45,964 nucleotides of DNA, taken from Mucilaginibacter sp. (GTDB lineage Bacteria > Bacteroidota > Bacteroidia > Sphingobacteriales > Sphingobacteriaceae). The translations under genes and the position numbers were made by a program. Location: NCBI RefSeq assembly GCF_028288205.1, contig NZ_JAQBOD010000023.1, positions 1 to 45,964 on the forward strand, given 5' to 3'. How positions within the stretch are numbered: the first letter of the stretch is position 1; each line of letters starts with the position of its first letter. Below are positions 15,786-23,930 of the stretch, one piece after another. The notes below the pieces were generated by a model. It saw nothing but the letters and a program-made list of their open reading frames with translations, was not told the origin of the DNA and did no database searches.

Positions 15786-16772
15786 ATGTGTTGCACCCAT
15801 TCGTTTGAAGAAGTAAAATCTGAGCCTTTATCACCGCCTGTAAGCCTGGATGGCATAAAGGGTATGAAATTTTTTGATCCGCATGTTCACATGACCTCGC
15901 GTACTACGGATGATTACCAGGCCATGGCCGATGCAGGCGTTGTTGCCTTAATAGAGCCCGCTTTCTGGCTGGGTCAGCCCCGTACCGGTATTGATAGTTT
16001 CCGCGATTATTACAGCAGTCTGATTGGTTGGGAAAGGTTCCGCTCATCACAGTTTGGTATTAAGCATTATTGCACCATTGGCCTAAACTCGCGCGAAGCA
16101 AATAATGAAGCCTTAGCCGAACAAGTGATGGAAATATTGCCGCTGTTTGTTTATAAAGAGGGCGTGGTAGGTATCGGCGAAATTGGCTTTGACGACCAAA
16201 CCCCTGCCGAAGAAAAATATTACCGCCTGCAACTGGAACTGGCAAAAGAATCTGGCCTGCCGGTACAGATACATACCCCGCACCGCGATAAAAAAGGCGG
16301 CACCAAACGCAGTATGGATATTGCCATAGAGCATGGCCTTGACCCGTATAAAGTTATCGTAGATCATAACAATGAAGAAACGGTTAAAGATGTATTGGAC
16401 CGTGGCTTTTGGGCAGCATTTACTATTTATCCGTTTACTAAAATGGGTAATGAGCGTATGGTAGAGATAGCCAAACAATATGGCTCTGAACGTATCATGG
16501 TAAACTCTGCTGCCGATTGGGGCATAAGCGATCCGCTGGCTGTACCGAAAACGGCTGCCCTGATGAAGATTCGCGGTATTAGCGATGCGGATATTGAATT
16601 GATAACCTATCGTAACGCCATAACCGCGTTCGCGCAAAGCGGACAGATTGATGAGGCTGATTTTGCATCAATTACCAACGTGATAGACCAAAGCCAGAAA
16701 TTTGAAGGCAATACCATTTTGCGCGGCGGACAACAACCACGGATAGATAAATCATCCATAATTATTAGTTAA
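15786..16772 (+). CDS. eboB: EboB, TatD-like metal-dependent hydrolase
   Basis: This is a 328-residue amidohydrolase-fold protein. Metal ligands are seen as His33 and His35 in FFDPHVHM, Glu in GIGEIGFD, His in VQIHTPH, His in IVDHNNEE and a late Asp in NSAADWG. TatD proteins are metal-dependent nucleases or hydrolases; the EboB substrate is not known. The first 26 residues precede the barrel, and an ATG at codon 27 could be the true start. The stop is one base before the eboC ATG. Confidence 0.93.
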   Translation: MCCTHSFEEVKSEPLSPPVSLDGIKGMKFFDPHVHMTSRTTDDYQAMADAGVVALIEPAFWLGQPRTGIDSFRDYYSSLIGWERFRSSQFGIKHYCTIGLNSREANNEALAEQVMEILPLFVYKEGVVGIGEIGFDDQTPAEEKYYRLQLELAKESGLPVQIHTPHRDKKGGTKRSMDIAIEHGLDPYKVIVDHNNEETVKDVLDRGFWAAFTIYPFTKMGNERMVEIAKQYGSERIMVNSAADWGISDPLAVPKTAALMKIRGISDADIELITYRNAITAFAQSGQIDEADFASITNVIDQSQKFEGNTILRGGQQPRIDKSSIIIS

Positions 16773-16773
16773 C

Positions 16774-17664
16774 ATGAGAAAAAAAATAACCGTTTATTTA
16801 AGGCTGATGCGCCCGGCCAACATTGTAACCTCGGTTGCTGATGTTTTGGCGGGTGTGGCCATATCCGGTTATTTTTATCATCTCACGTTTACTACAGGCA
16901 GTTTTTATCCTATTGCTTTACTATGCCTGTCAACCATTGGCCTATACGGTGGCGGCATTGTTTTTAATGATGTTTTCGACGCAGAATTGGATAAGATTGA
17001 GCGCCCCGAACGCGCCATCCCAAGCGGGTTGGTCAGTAAAAAAGAGGCATCCTATTTAGGCGCATTTTTATTGCTATGGGGAATTGGATTTGCATTTTCA
17101 TACAGTAATCATGCCGGGGCTATTGCCGTAACTATCGCGTTTTTTGCTTTGCTTTATAATAAGGTAAGTAAGCGTTATGCCTTTTTTGGTCCGCTTAATA
17201 TGGGGCTGTGCCGGGGATTGAATTTGCTGTTAGGGATAAGTATAGTAGTATCATCTATTAACCAATATTGGTATTTAGCCGCAGTGCCTATACTGTATAT
17301 ATTCTCTATCACCATGATAAGCCAGGGCGAAGTACATGGCGGAAACAAACGCAATTTGTATATCGGCGGCAGTTTGTATGCAGTTGTTATTATTGCTATA
17401 CTTTATTATTCGATTATTCAAAATCAGTTTATAACCATCCTGTTTATCCTGCCGTTTGCCTGGATGATATTTAGGCCGTTAATAACGGCTATACATCACC
17501 CTATTGGCAAAAATATAGGTATGGCTGTTAAGGCGGGCGTTATCTCGCTTATTTTAATGGATGCTGCGTGGGCCGCTGCGTTTGGGTCTATATGGGCGGC
17601 TATATTTATTGCTTGTTTGCTGCCTGTGTCTATGCGGTTTGCTAAGATGTTTGCGGTAACGTAA
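16774..17664 (+). CDS. eboC: EboC, UbiA-family prenyltransferase
   Basis: This is a polytopic membrane enzyme of 296 residues with about eight to nine spans. The first Asp-rich motif of the UbiA family is clear (NDVFDAELD), followed by ERPERAIPSG. The opening LRLMRPANIVTSVADVLAGV is typical. The second Asp-rich motif is not obvious around NMGLCRGLNLLLG, which keeps R and N only. UbiA enzymes join prenyl chains to cyclic acceptors. The neighbour EboD could provide a cyclic sugar-derived acceptor, but that is inference. A hairpin follows the gene before eboD. Confidence 0.93.
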   Translation: MRKKITVYLRLMRPANIVTSVADVLAGVAISGYFYHLTFTTGSFYPIALLCLSTIGLYGGGIVFNDVFDAELDKIERPERAIPSGLVSKKEASYLGAFLLLWGIGFAFSYSNHAGAIAVTIAFFALLYNKVSKRYAFFGPLNMGLCRGLNLLLGISIVVSSINQYWYLAAVPILYIFSITMISQGEVHGGNKRNLYIGGSLYAVVIIAILYYSIIQNQFITILFILPFAWMIFRPLITAIHHPIGKNIGMAVKAGVISLILMDAAWAAAFGSIWAAIFIACLLPVSMRFAKMFAVT

Positions 17665-17677
17665 TAATGAAATTAAA

Positions 17678-17700
17678 AGGAGGCACCTAAGGAGCCTCCT
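17678..17700 (+). promoter_or_regulatory. Hairpin between eboC and eboD
   Basis: AGGAGGC (17678-17684) pairs with GCCTCCT (17694-17700) with a nine-base loop. No T-run follows, so it is more likely a partial terminator, attenuator or processing site than a full stop. It splits eboABC from eboDEF. Confidence 0.55.
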
Positions 17701-17779
17701 GATCCTAACTCAATATTTTCGTCAAATTTTGGATATATAAGCGATATTAATTTTATGTTTTAGATATTAGCTTTTTGAT

Positions 17780-18946
17780 ATGGAATATTTACAGCAGTCG
17801 TTTAGTGTGAAGTTTGAGTACAAGGTCTTTTTTACCACCGGCCTTTTTGATCTGACCAATACCGGTTTTGATGATTTTTTGTCGGCAGACGCGACATCAG
17901 CATCAGTAAAAAAAATATTGTTTGTAATAGACCAGGATGTACTAAATGCCAGCCCGGAACTGGCTGATAAAATAAGCAGATATTTTGCTATCCATAAAGC
18001 CGCGCAACTCATCCCCGAAATTATATTAATGCCCGGCGGCGAAACCGTAAAGAATAACGAATCTCATTTTAGTAAGCTATTAGATACCATAAATCACTAT
18101 AGTATTGATCGTCATAGCTATGTTGCTGCCATTGGCGGCGGCTCACTTTTAGATATGGTGGGCTACGCGGCAGCGGTTGCGCATCGCGGGGTAAAGCATA
18201 TCCGTATACCTACTACGGTTTTGTCTCAAAATGATTCGGGTGTGGGTGTTAAAAACAGCATAAATTACTTTGGTAAAAAGAATTTCCTGGGCACGTTTGC
18301 ACCGCCCGTAGCTGTTTTTAATGATGACCAGTTTTTACTAACCTTGACCGACCGCGATTATCGCTCGGGTATATCAGAAGCAATAAAAGTCGCGTTAATA
18401 AAAGATGGCGCATTTTTTGAGTGGCTTGAAAATAACGCGGCCGCATTAGTGGCCCGCGATATGGAAACCATGAAATATTTAATAAAACGTTGTGCCGAAC
18501 TACACCTTAACCATATTGCCAGCCTGGATCCGTTTGAAAAGGGCTCATCGCGCCCGTTGGATTTTGGTCATTGGAGCGCGCATAAATTAGAACAATTAAC
18601 CAATTTTGCAGTTTTACATGGTGAAGCGGTAGCGTTGGGTATAGCTTTGGATACAGTTTATTCTAATTTATCCGGCCATTTACCGGTAGATGAAACACAC
18701 CGCGTTATTAATTTAATAAAGAAGGTAGGTTTTGAAATTACTCATCCGTTATTGGAAGTAGTTGCAGATGATAGCCCGATTTTGGTTGGCCTGCAAGAGT
18801 TTAGAGAGCATTTGGGAGGGGAACTAACCATTATGCTGCTTGACCATATTGGCAAAGGAGTGGAAGTGCATAATATGAATACCACGCTGATAAAAAAAGC
18901 GAGTGAGGCATTACGGAACGAATACTCTGTGCTTGATCCGGCATAA
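17780..18946 (+). CDS. eboD: EboD, 3-dehydroquinate synthase-like enzyme
   Basis: This is a 388-residue sugar phosphate cyclase-like protein. The NAD-binding loop is AAIGGGSLLDMVGYAAA. The family body reads IRIPTTVLSQNDSGVGVKN...FAPPVAVFND. Metal ligands are Glu in GISEAIKVALIKD, His in LDFGHWSAHKLE and His in LHGEAVALG. It is longer than AroB and differs around the active site, as expected for the Ebo branch, so dehydroquinate synthesis for aromatic amino acids is not assumed. The gene follows eboC after 115 bases with a hairpin. Confidence 0.92.
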   Translation: MEYLQQSFSVKFEYKVFFTTGLFDLTNTGFDDFLSADATSASVKKILFVIDQDVLNASPELADKISRYFAIHKAAQLIPEIILMPGGETVKNNESHFSKLLDTINHYSIDRHSYVAAIGGGSLLDMVGYAAAVAHRGVKHIRIPTTVLSQNDSGVGVKNSINYFGKKNFLGTFAPPVAVFNDDQFLLTLTDRDYRSGISEAIKVALIKDGAFFEWLENNAAALVARDMETMKYLIKRCAELHLNHIASLDPFEKGSSRPLDFGHWSAHKLEQLTNFAVLHGEAVALGIALDTVYSNLSGHLPVDETHRVINLIKKVGFEITHPLLEVVADDSPILVGLQEFREHLGGELTIMLLDHIGKGVEVHNMNTTLIKKASEALRNEYSVLDPA

Positions 18947-18999
18947 TTAGCCTTATCAAACCAGGAGCTTATAATTGTTAACTTATAAAACTTAGTATA

Positions 19000-20205
19000 A
19001 TGCAATTAGCGTCTGGCCATTTAACTTATTGTACAAATATTCATGCGGGCGAAACCTGGTCCAAACATTTTGCTGCATTAAAAGAAAATTTTCCTGCTAT
19101 AAAAACCCGGGTATCGCCGGATAAGCCAATGGGTATCGGCCTGCGCCTGTCAAATAAAGCCAGCCTTGATTTGCAAAAAGCAGAAAACCTGTTACTGTTT
19201 ACACAATGGCTCAAAGAAAATGATGCTTATGTTTTTACCATGAACGGGTTTCCGTATGGCGAATTTCATCATACCGTAGTAAAAGACCAGGTACACGCGC
19301 CAGATTGGACAACCAAATTGCGTGTTGATTATACCATCAGGATGTTTCATATCCTGGCTGCCCTGCTGCCAAAAGGTATGGAAGGCGGCATTTCTACCTC
19401 GCCGTTAAGCTATAAATACTGGCATAAAACCGAACAGGAGTTGCAGAAGGTAAAAAATGAAGCTACCTCAAACATTTTATTGGTTGCAGGGGAGTTAATA
19501 AGATTGCGCCGGGCAACGGGTATAATAATGCATCTTGATATTGAGCCCGAGCCTGATGGGGTATTAGAAACCGGCAAAGAATATATTACCTGGTACAAAG
19601 ACGTATTGCTTCCACTGGGAAGAGAAAGTATTGCAAAAAGATTTAATATTTCTGCTGATGAAGCGGAGCAACTGATTAAGGATCATATTACCTTATGTTA
19701 TGATGTTTGCCATTTCGCAATTGGTTACGAGCCGCACCACGAAGTTATAAATGAACTGGCTGCAAAGGGCCTAAAAGTTGGCAAAATACAGATAAGCGCT
19801 GCTTTAAAAGCTACTTTACCACAAGATGCAGAACTACGTGAACCAATTAGAGATGCTTTTGCAAGATTTGATGAGTCTACGTATTTGCACCAGGTTGTCG
19901 CTAAAAAAATCAATGGCAAATTACTGCGTTACCCTGATCTGCCTGAAGCATTAGCCGATATAGAAAATGTTACGGTTAAACAATGGCGCGCACATTTTCA
20001 TGTTCCGATATTTACAGAGGAGTTTGGCCTGGTGCAATCAACCCAGGCAGATATTGTTAAGGTGCTGGATATCCATAAAAGCGCGTTATTTACTAATCAT
20101 TTAGAAGTGGAAACCTATACCTGGGGTGTATTGCCTGATGAAAAGAAGCTGCCTTTAAATGATTCGATAATACGCGAATTGAATTGGGTTAAAGATCAAT
20201 TATAA
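19000..20205 (+). CDS. eboE: EboE, TIM-barrel metabolite traffic protein
   Basis: This 401-residue protein resembles sugar phosphate isomerases/epimerases of the xylose isomerase-like TIM barrel. Features are YCTNIHAGETW near the start, GIGLRLSNKA, FTMNGFPYGEFH, IMHLDIEPEPDGVLE (acidic metal ligand candidates), LCYDVCHFAIGYEPH (Asp/His) and HFHVPIFTEEFG near the end. No signal peptide is seen, so it is cytoplasmic. Reaction and substrate are unknown. It lies 53 bases after eboD and three bases before eboF. Confidence 0.92.
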   Translation: MQLASGHLTYCTNIHAGETWSKHFAALKENFPAIKTRVSPDKPMGIGLRLSNKASLDLQKAENLLLFTQWLKENDAYVFTMNGFPYGEFHHTVVKDQVHAPDWTTKLRVDYTIRMFHILAALLPKGMEGGISTSPLSYKYWHKTEQELQKVKNEATSNILLVAGELIRLRRATGIIMHLDIEPEPDGVLETGKEYITWYKDVLLPLGRESIAKRFNISADEAEQLIKDHITLCYDVCHFAIGYEPHHEVINELAAKGLKVGKIQISAALKATLPQDAELREPIRDAFARFDESTYLHQVVAKKINGKLLRYPDLPEALADIENVTVKQWRAHFHVPIFTEEFGLVQSTQADIVKVLDIHKSALFTNHLEVETYTWGVLPDEKKLPLNDSIIRELNWVKDQL

Positions 20206-20208
20206 TTT

Positions 20209-21561
20209 ATGATGATGAAAAAAACGGTTGTAATAGATGTGGTTGGATTATCCAAATCGGTAATAGGCGAGCATACCCCGTTTCTTCAAAAATATATAGC
20301 TGATAAAAATATTACTACAATCGAGCCGGTGCTGCCTGCAGTAACTACTTCGGTGCAATCAACTTATTTAACCGGTAAATGGCCCACGGAAACGGGCATA
20401 GTTGGGAATGGGTGGTATGACCATGTCGATGCTGAAGTTAAATTCTGGAAACAATCTAACAAACTGGTTAACGGCGAAAAAATATGGGACAAGGCTAAAA
20501 AAGAAGACCCTTCTTTTACCAGCGCCAATATGTTTTGGTGGTACAATATGTATTCAACTGCCGATTATTCGGTAACCCCTCGTCCGCAATATTTAGCTGA
20601 TGGCCGTAAAATGCCCGATTGCTATACGCAGCCTGCCGGGTTACGTGATACTTTGCAGGAAAAACTGGGCCAGTTCCCTTTATTTCAATTCTGGGGACCG
20701 GGAGCCAACATTAAATCGACTCAATGGATTGCAGATGCATCCATGATAAACGATGACCTGCATAACCCAACGCTAACTACTATCTACTTACCCCACCTTG
20801 ATTATTGCCTGCAAAAGTTCGGTCCCGATTTTTCAAAGATCAGCAAAGAGCTTAAAGAAATAGACCAGGTTGTTGAACAACTGGTTACCTTTTATAAAAA
20901 GAAAGGCGCCGAGATTATTATCCTGTCAGAATATGGTATTGCGCCGGTAAGCAATCCTATACATTTGAACCGTTTGTTCCGCGAGAATGATTTACTGCAG
21001 ATACGGGTTGAACGAGGCTTAGAATTGCTGGATGCAGGAGCATCAAAAGCATTTGTAGTTGCCGATCATCAGATAGCGCATATTTATATTAATGATCCGG
21101 CTGTTACCGAAAAGGTAAAAGCATTACTAAAAGGCGTAAAAAGCATCGAGTTGATCTTAGATCGCGAAGCACAAAAAAAATATCATATTAACCATGAACG
21201 TGCCGGCGATATTGTAGTTGTCGCGGATGAAAAAAGCTGGTTCACCTACTATTTCTGGCTGGATGATGCCGTAGCGCCCGATTATGCCCGTTGTGTAGAT
21301 ATCCACAAAAAACCCGGTTATGACCCGGTTGAAATGTTTATGACCTCGAAAGGCAGAGCAGCTTATAAACTGTTGCGAAAATTGGCAGGCTTTAGGTACG
21401 TAATGGACGTAATCCCTTTAGATGCGACTTTAATTAAAGGTTCGCATGGGCGAACAAATATTGCTGACGAATATAAGGCGGTTTTAATAACTGATGGGGT
21501 ACAAAAGGATGTTTTACCTACAGATGTGTTTACTATTATCTGGAAGAGTTTGAAGGGTTGA
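20209..21561 (+). CDS. eboF: EboF, nucleotide pyrophosphatase/alkaline phosphatase-fold protein
   Basis: This is a 450-residue protein of the type I phosphodiesterase/nucleotide pyrophosphatase family. Asp10 in VVIDVVG and the nucleophile Thr46 or Thr47 in PAVTTSVQSTYLTG are present, with GIVGNGW and PHLDYCLQKFGPD (Asp/His metal site region) following. The usual SDHG is replaced by SEYG, as metal residues Glu and Tyr. A late His is in KGSHGRTN. Starts at 20209, 20212 and 20215 are all possible (MMMKK). It is the last ebo gene; no terminator was recognised after it. Confidence 0.9.
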   Translation: MMMKKTVVIDVVGLSKSVIGEHTPFLQKYIADKNITTIEPVLPAVTTSVQSTYLTGKWPTETGIVGNGWYDHVDAEVKFWKQSNKLVNGEKIWDKAKKEDPSFTSANMFWWYNMYSTADYSVTPRPQYLADGRKMPDCYTQPAGLRDTLQEKLGQFPLFQFWGPGANIKSTQWIADASMINDDLHNPTLTTIYLPHLDYCLQKFGPDFSKISKELKEIDQVVEQLVTFYKKKGAEIIILSEYGIAPVSNPIHLNRLFRENDLLQIRVERGLELLDAGASKAFVVADHQIAHIYINDPAVTEKVKALLKGVKSIELILDREAQKKYHINHERAGDIVVVADEKSWFTYYFWLDDAVAPDYARCVDIHKKPGYDPVEMFMTSKGRAAYKLLRKLAGFRYVMDVIPLDATLIKGSHGRTNIADEYKAVLITDGVQKDVLPTDVFTIIWKSLKG

Positions 21562-21605
21562 TTGGTTTCAGTTTTTTTGCCCGCTTTAACTTGCTTCTAT
21601 TCTAT

Positions 21606-21704
21606 CGTAATTCTTTTGCTACAATCCATATATAACACTTAACTACCTGATGAATTTCTTAATTTGGTTATCTCTATAAACAATAAACCAAATTATAAAC
21701 CATC
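21606..21704 (+). promoter_or_regulatory. 5' leader of first GH71/99-like gene, with mini-ORF
   Basis: CGTAATTCTTTTGCTACA (21606-21623) is repeated exactly at 23823-23840 before the second paralogue. It includes a near -7 box TTCTTTTG (21611-21618). After 26 bases comes ATGAATTTCTTAATTT (21650), also in both copies. In this copy it opens a nine-codon mini-ORF ending TAA at 21679, before the real gene. Confidence 0.6.
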
Positions 21705-23441
21705 ATGTTAGTTCAAGTTTCACAGCAAAGCTGCTTTATACAAGTATCGGCAGCAAAAAATAAATCCCCTTTTTTAAAGCAGGCTTTATCTATACTGCTA
21801 ATTTTTACCGCTATAGGCCAACAGTTGCGGGCACAGGATGTAGTAGACGCTACCACCATGAGTAATAAAATATTGGCCGGCTACCAGGGATGGTTCCGTG
21901 TACCTGGTGATAGGCCGGGAAGCAAAAGCTGGGCGCATGTATTTAATGGGAGCAACCTGGTGCCTGAAAAATTAGCCTTAGATACCTGGCCGGATATGAG
22001 CCAATATGACGCCGACGAAAAGACCGTCGTGCCCGGGTTTACCAATCCCGACGGCAGTCCCGCTACTATGTATAGCGCGCAAAATCCAAAAACCGTATTG
22101 CGCCATTTTCAATGGATGAAAGACTATGGCATTGATGGTGTGTGGCTATCAGAGTTTTGCGGAAGTTTTCGCAATGGTAAGCCGGATTCGGCCATGTATA
22201 CAATTATGAAAAACGTACAAGCCGCTGCAACTAAAACCGGGCGCACCTGGGCATTTATGTGGGATATGAGTTCATTCGGCCCAACCACATCTAAAGAAAT
22301 GGTTTACAATACAATAGTAGAGTATTGGAAAAAAATGGTGGACGACGGCATTGCCACAGATCCGCGATATATGCACCAGGATGGCAAACCTGTATTGTTG
22401 ATATGGGGCTTTTTTCCTGACCGGCCAGCCTCACAGCCAGATCACATGACACCGGTTGTAGATTTTTTGCTAACCCCCGGTAAATATCAAGCCACTTTAA
22501 TAGCCGGTGCTGATAATAAATGGAGAAAAGGTACGCCCGAGTTTATAGCCATGCTAATGAGGATGCAGGGCCTGCAACCATGGAGCGTAGGCCGCCGGGT
22601 TGTTGACCACAACACAGGCTACCAGGTAGAATATATGGATGAATGGGCAGACGATATGGCTATGTGTAAAGCTCATGGAGTTGTTTTTCAGCCGGTTATC
22701 AATGCGGGTACGCATAAAGCCGGCCCGCCGCCAACGCCTCCCGCGCTTCCGGCTGTACCAAGGCGTATGGGTAACTACTTATGGGAACAATTTATAAATG
22801 CTTCTAAAACAGGTGTTATAAACAGCGCGTTTATTGCCATGTTTGATGAGGTAAATGAAGGAACGCAAATAAATAAGATCACCAACAAGCCACCGGTACA
22901 AGCGCCGTTTTTAACCTACGACGGAGCTACCAATGATTATTATCTGCGTTTGATAGGTACCGCGTCAAAAATGTTGAAGAACAACGTACCCTTTACTTCA
23001 ACTATTCCTATTTCGCCTTTTGATGAAAAGAAAATATATACTATCAAAAATAAGGCAAGCGGTTTAGTACTGCATAGTAAAGGCAAATTAGTAAAAAGCC
23101 CTATTGTACAGGCCGCGGGAAAAGGTATAGAATGGCAACTGGTATATGACGGCAATGGCTTTTTCACTATAAAAAACAAATTATCAGGCATGGTGCTAAG
23201 CGCAGGTGCGGATAATATACATGTAACACAGGTAGCCAACTCAAAAAGCGATAATGCGAAATGGCATTTAGAATGGGACGCTACAGGCGCTTGCAGAATA
23301 ATTAACAAAGCAGTTCCAATAACTTTAAGCAGCAATAACTCAACAATTGCTAATCCGGCAATTACGCTGGTAACAGCCCCTGCAAAACCTGATGATCTGA
23401 AAACCCGCGATGATTTGCGCTGGCAGGTTATTGAGCAGTGA
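21705..23441 (+). CDS. Secreted GH71/99-like protein with ricin-type domain (copy 1)
   Basis: This is a 578-residue secreted protein. The signal peptide (to about residue 46) has a long N-region and ends LRAQ. Residues 47-430 form a barrel of the GH71/GH99-like type, with NKILAGYQGWFR, HFQWMKDYGIDGVWLSEFCG, GRTWAFMWDMS, MHQDGKPVLLIWGFFPDRP and MFDEVNEGTQ. GH99 enzymes are endo-mannosidases and GH71 alpha-1,3-glucanases; the substrate here is not known. The last 140 residues contain repeats of the form YTIKNKASGLVL and FTIKNKLSGMVLSAG, a ricin-type beta-trefoil likely to bind glycan. It is followed by a paralogue at 23931. Confidence 0.85.
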   Translation: MLVQVSQQSCFIQVSAAKNKSPFLKQALSILLIFTAIGQQLRAQDVVDATTMSNKILAGYQGWFRVPGDRPGSKSWAHVFNGSNLVPEKLALDTWPDMSQYDADEKTVVPGFTNPDGSPATMYSAQNPKTVLRHFQWMKDYGIDGVWLSEFCGSFRNGKPDSAMYTIMKNVQAAATKTGRTWAFMWDMSSFGPTTSKEMVYNTIVEYWKKMVDDGIATDPRYMHQDGKPVLLIWGFFPDRPASQPDHMTPVVDFLLTPGKYQATLIAGADNKWRKGTPEFIAMLMRMQGLQPWSVGRRVVDHNTGYQVEYMDEWADDMAMCKAHGVVFQPVINAGTHKAGPPPTPPALPAVPRRMGNYLWEQFINASKTGVINSAFIAMFDEVNEGTQINKITNKPPVQAPFLTYDGATNDYYLRLIGTASKMLKNNVPFTSTIPISPFDEKKIYTIKNKASGLVLHSKGKLVKSPIVQAAGKGIEWQLVYDGNGFFTIKNKLSGMVLSAGADNIHVTQVANSKSDNAKWHLEWDATGACRIINKAVPITLSSNNSTIANPAITLVTAPAKPDDLKTRDDLRWQVIEQ

Positions 23442-23481
23442 GTTAGTATTGGAGATTAGTTGATTAGAGGTTAGTTATTAT

Positions 23482-23514
23482 AGATTTGACAACTTTTTAA
23501 AAGTTGTCAAATCT
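23482..23514. terminator. Long perfect hairpin terminator
   Basis: AGATTTGACAACTTTT and AAAAGTTGTCAAATCT form a 16-bp stem with a one-base centre. It lies 41 bases after the first GH71/99-like gene. The A-rich 5' side and T-rich 3' side allow termination in either direction. Confidence 0.65.
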
Positions 23515-23822
23515 TAATTTAAAGCCTCCGTCGGGATGCCTCAAGAGAGTAAATTTTTTGTTTCATCACTCCCAAATCTGCCTATTTGTAATTAATTGAT
23601 AATTAGTAATATAATTACCAATTACGCATAAATATACTGACGAATAAGTTGTTACATTTTGTTACATCGCTTTTTTGTAGTTTGTTTATTTTCAATTAGT
23701 TAAGTCAAAATCTTGTTTCACTTGTTACATTTTGTTTCACTATCGCGTGTAACAAAAACAGCGCTGCACCACATGCAACGCAAGCTTAAACTGGCACACA
23801 CGTGCCTTTCCGGGAACGCATT
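23515..23822. other. Gap with repeated TGTTACATTTTGTT words
   Basis: No gene is seen. TTGTTACATTTTGTT occurs twice (near 23649 and 23722), with GTTTCAC flanking the second on both sides, and GTGTAACAAAAAC follows as partial complement. These may be regulator sites for the second paralogue. The rest is AT-rich. Confidence 0.4.
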
Positions 23823-23930
23823 CGTAATTCTTTTGCTACATTCAATCGATTGCACTAAACTGTCATAATGAATTTCTTAATTTGCTTAATCTCCGTTACT
23901 GCAGTTAAACCAATTAATAAAACAAACCAT
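23823..23930 (+). promoter_or_regulatory. 5' leader of second GH71/99-like gene
   Basis: It carries the same 18-base block and ATGAATTTCTTAATTT as copy 1 at nearly the same spacing. Here the reading frame from 23868 runs on into the gene, but the signal peptide fits ATG 23931 better. Confidence 0.6.
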
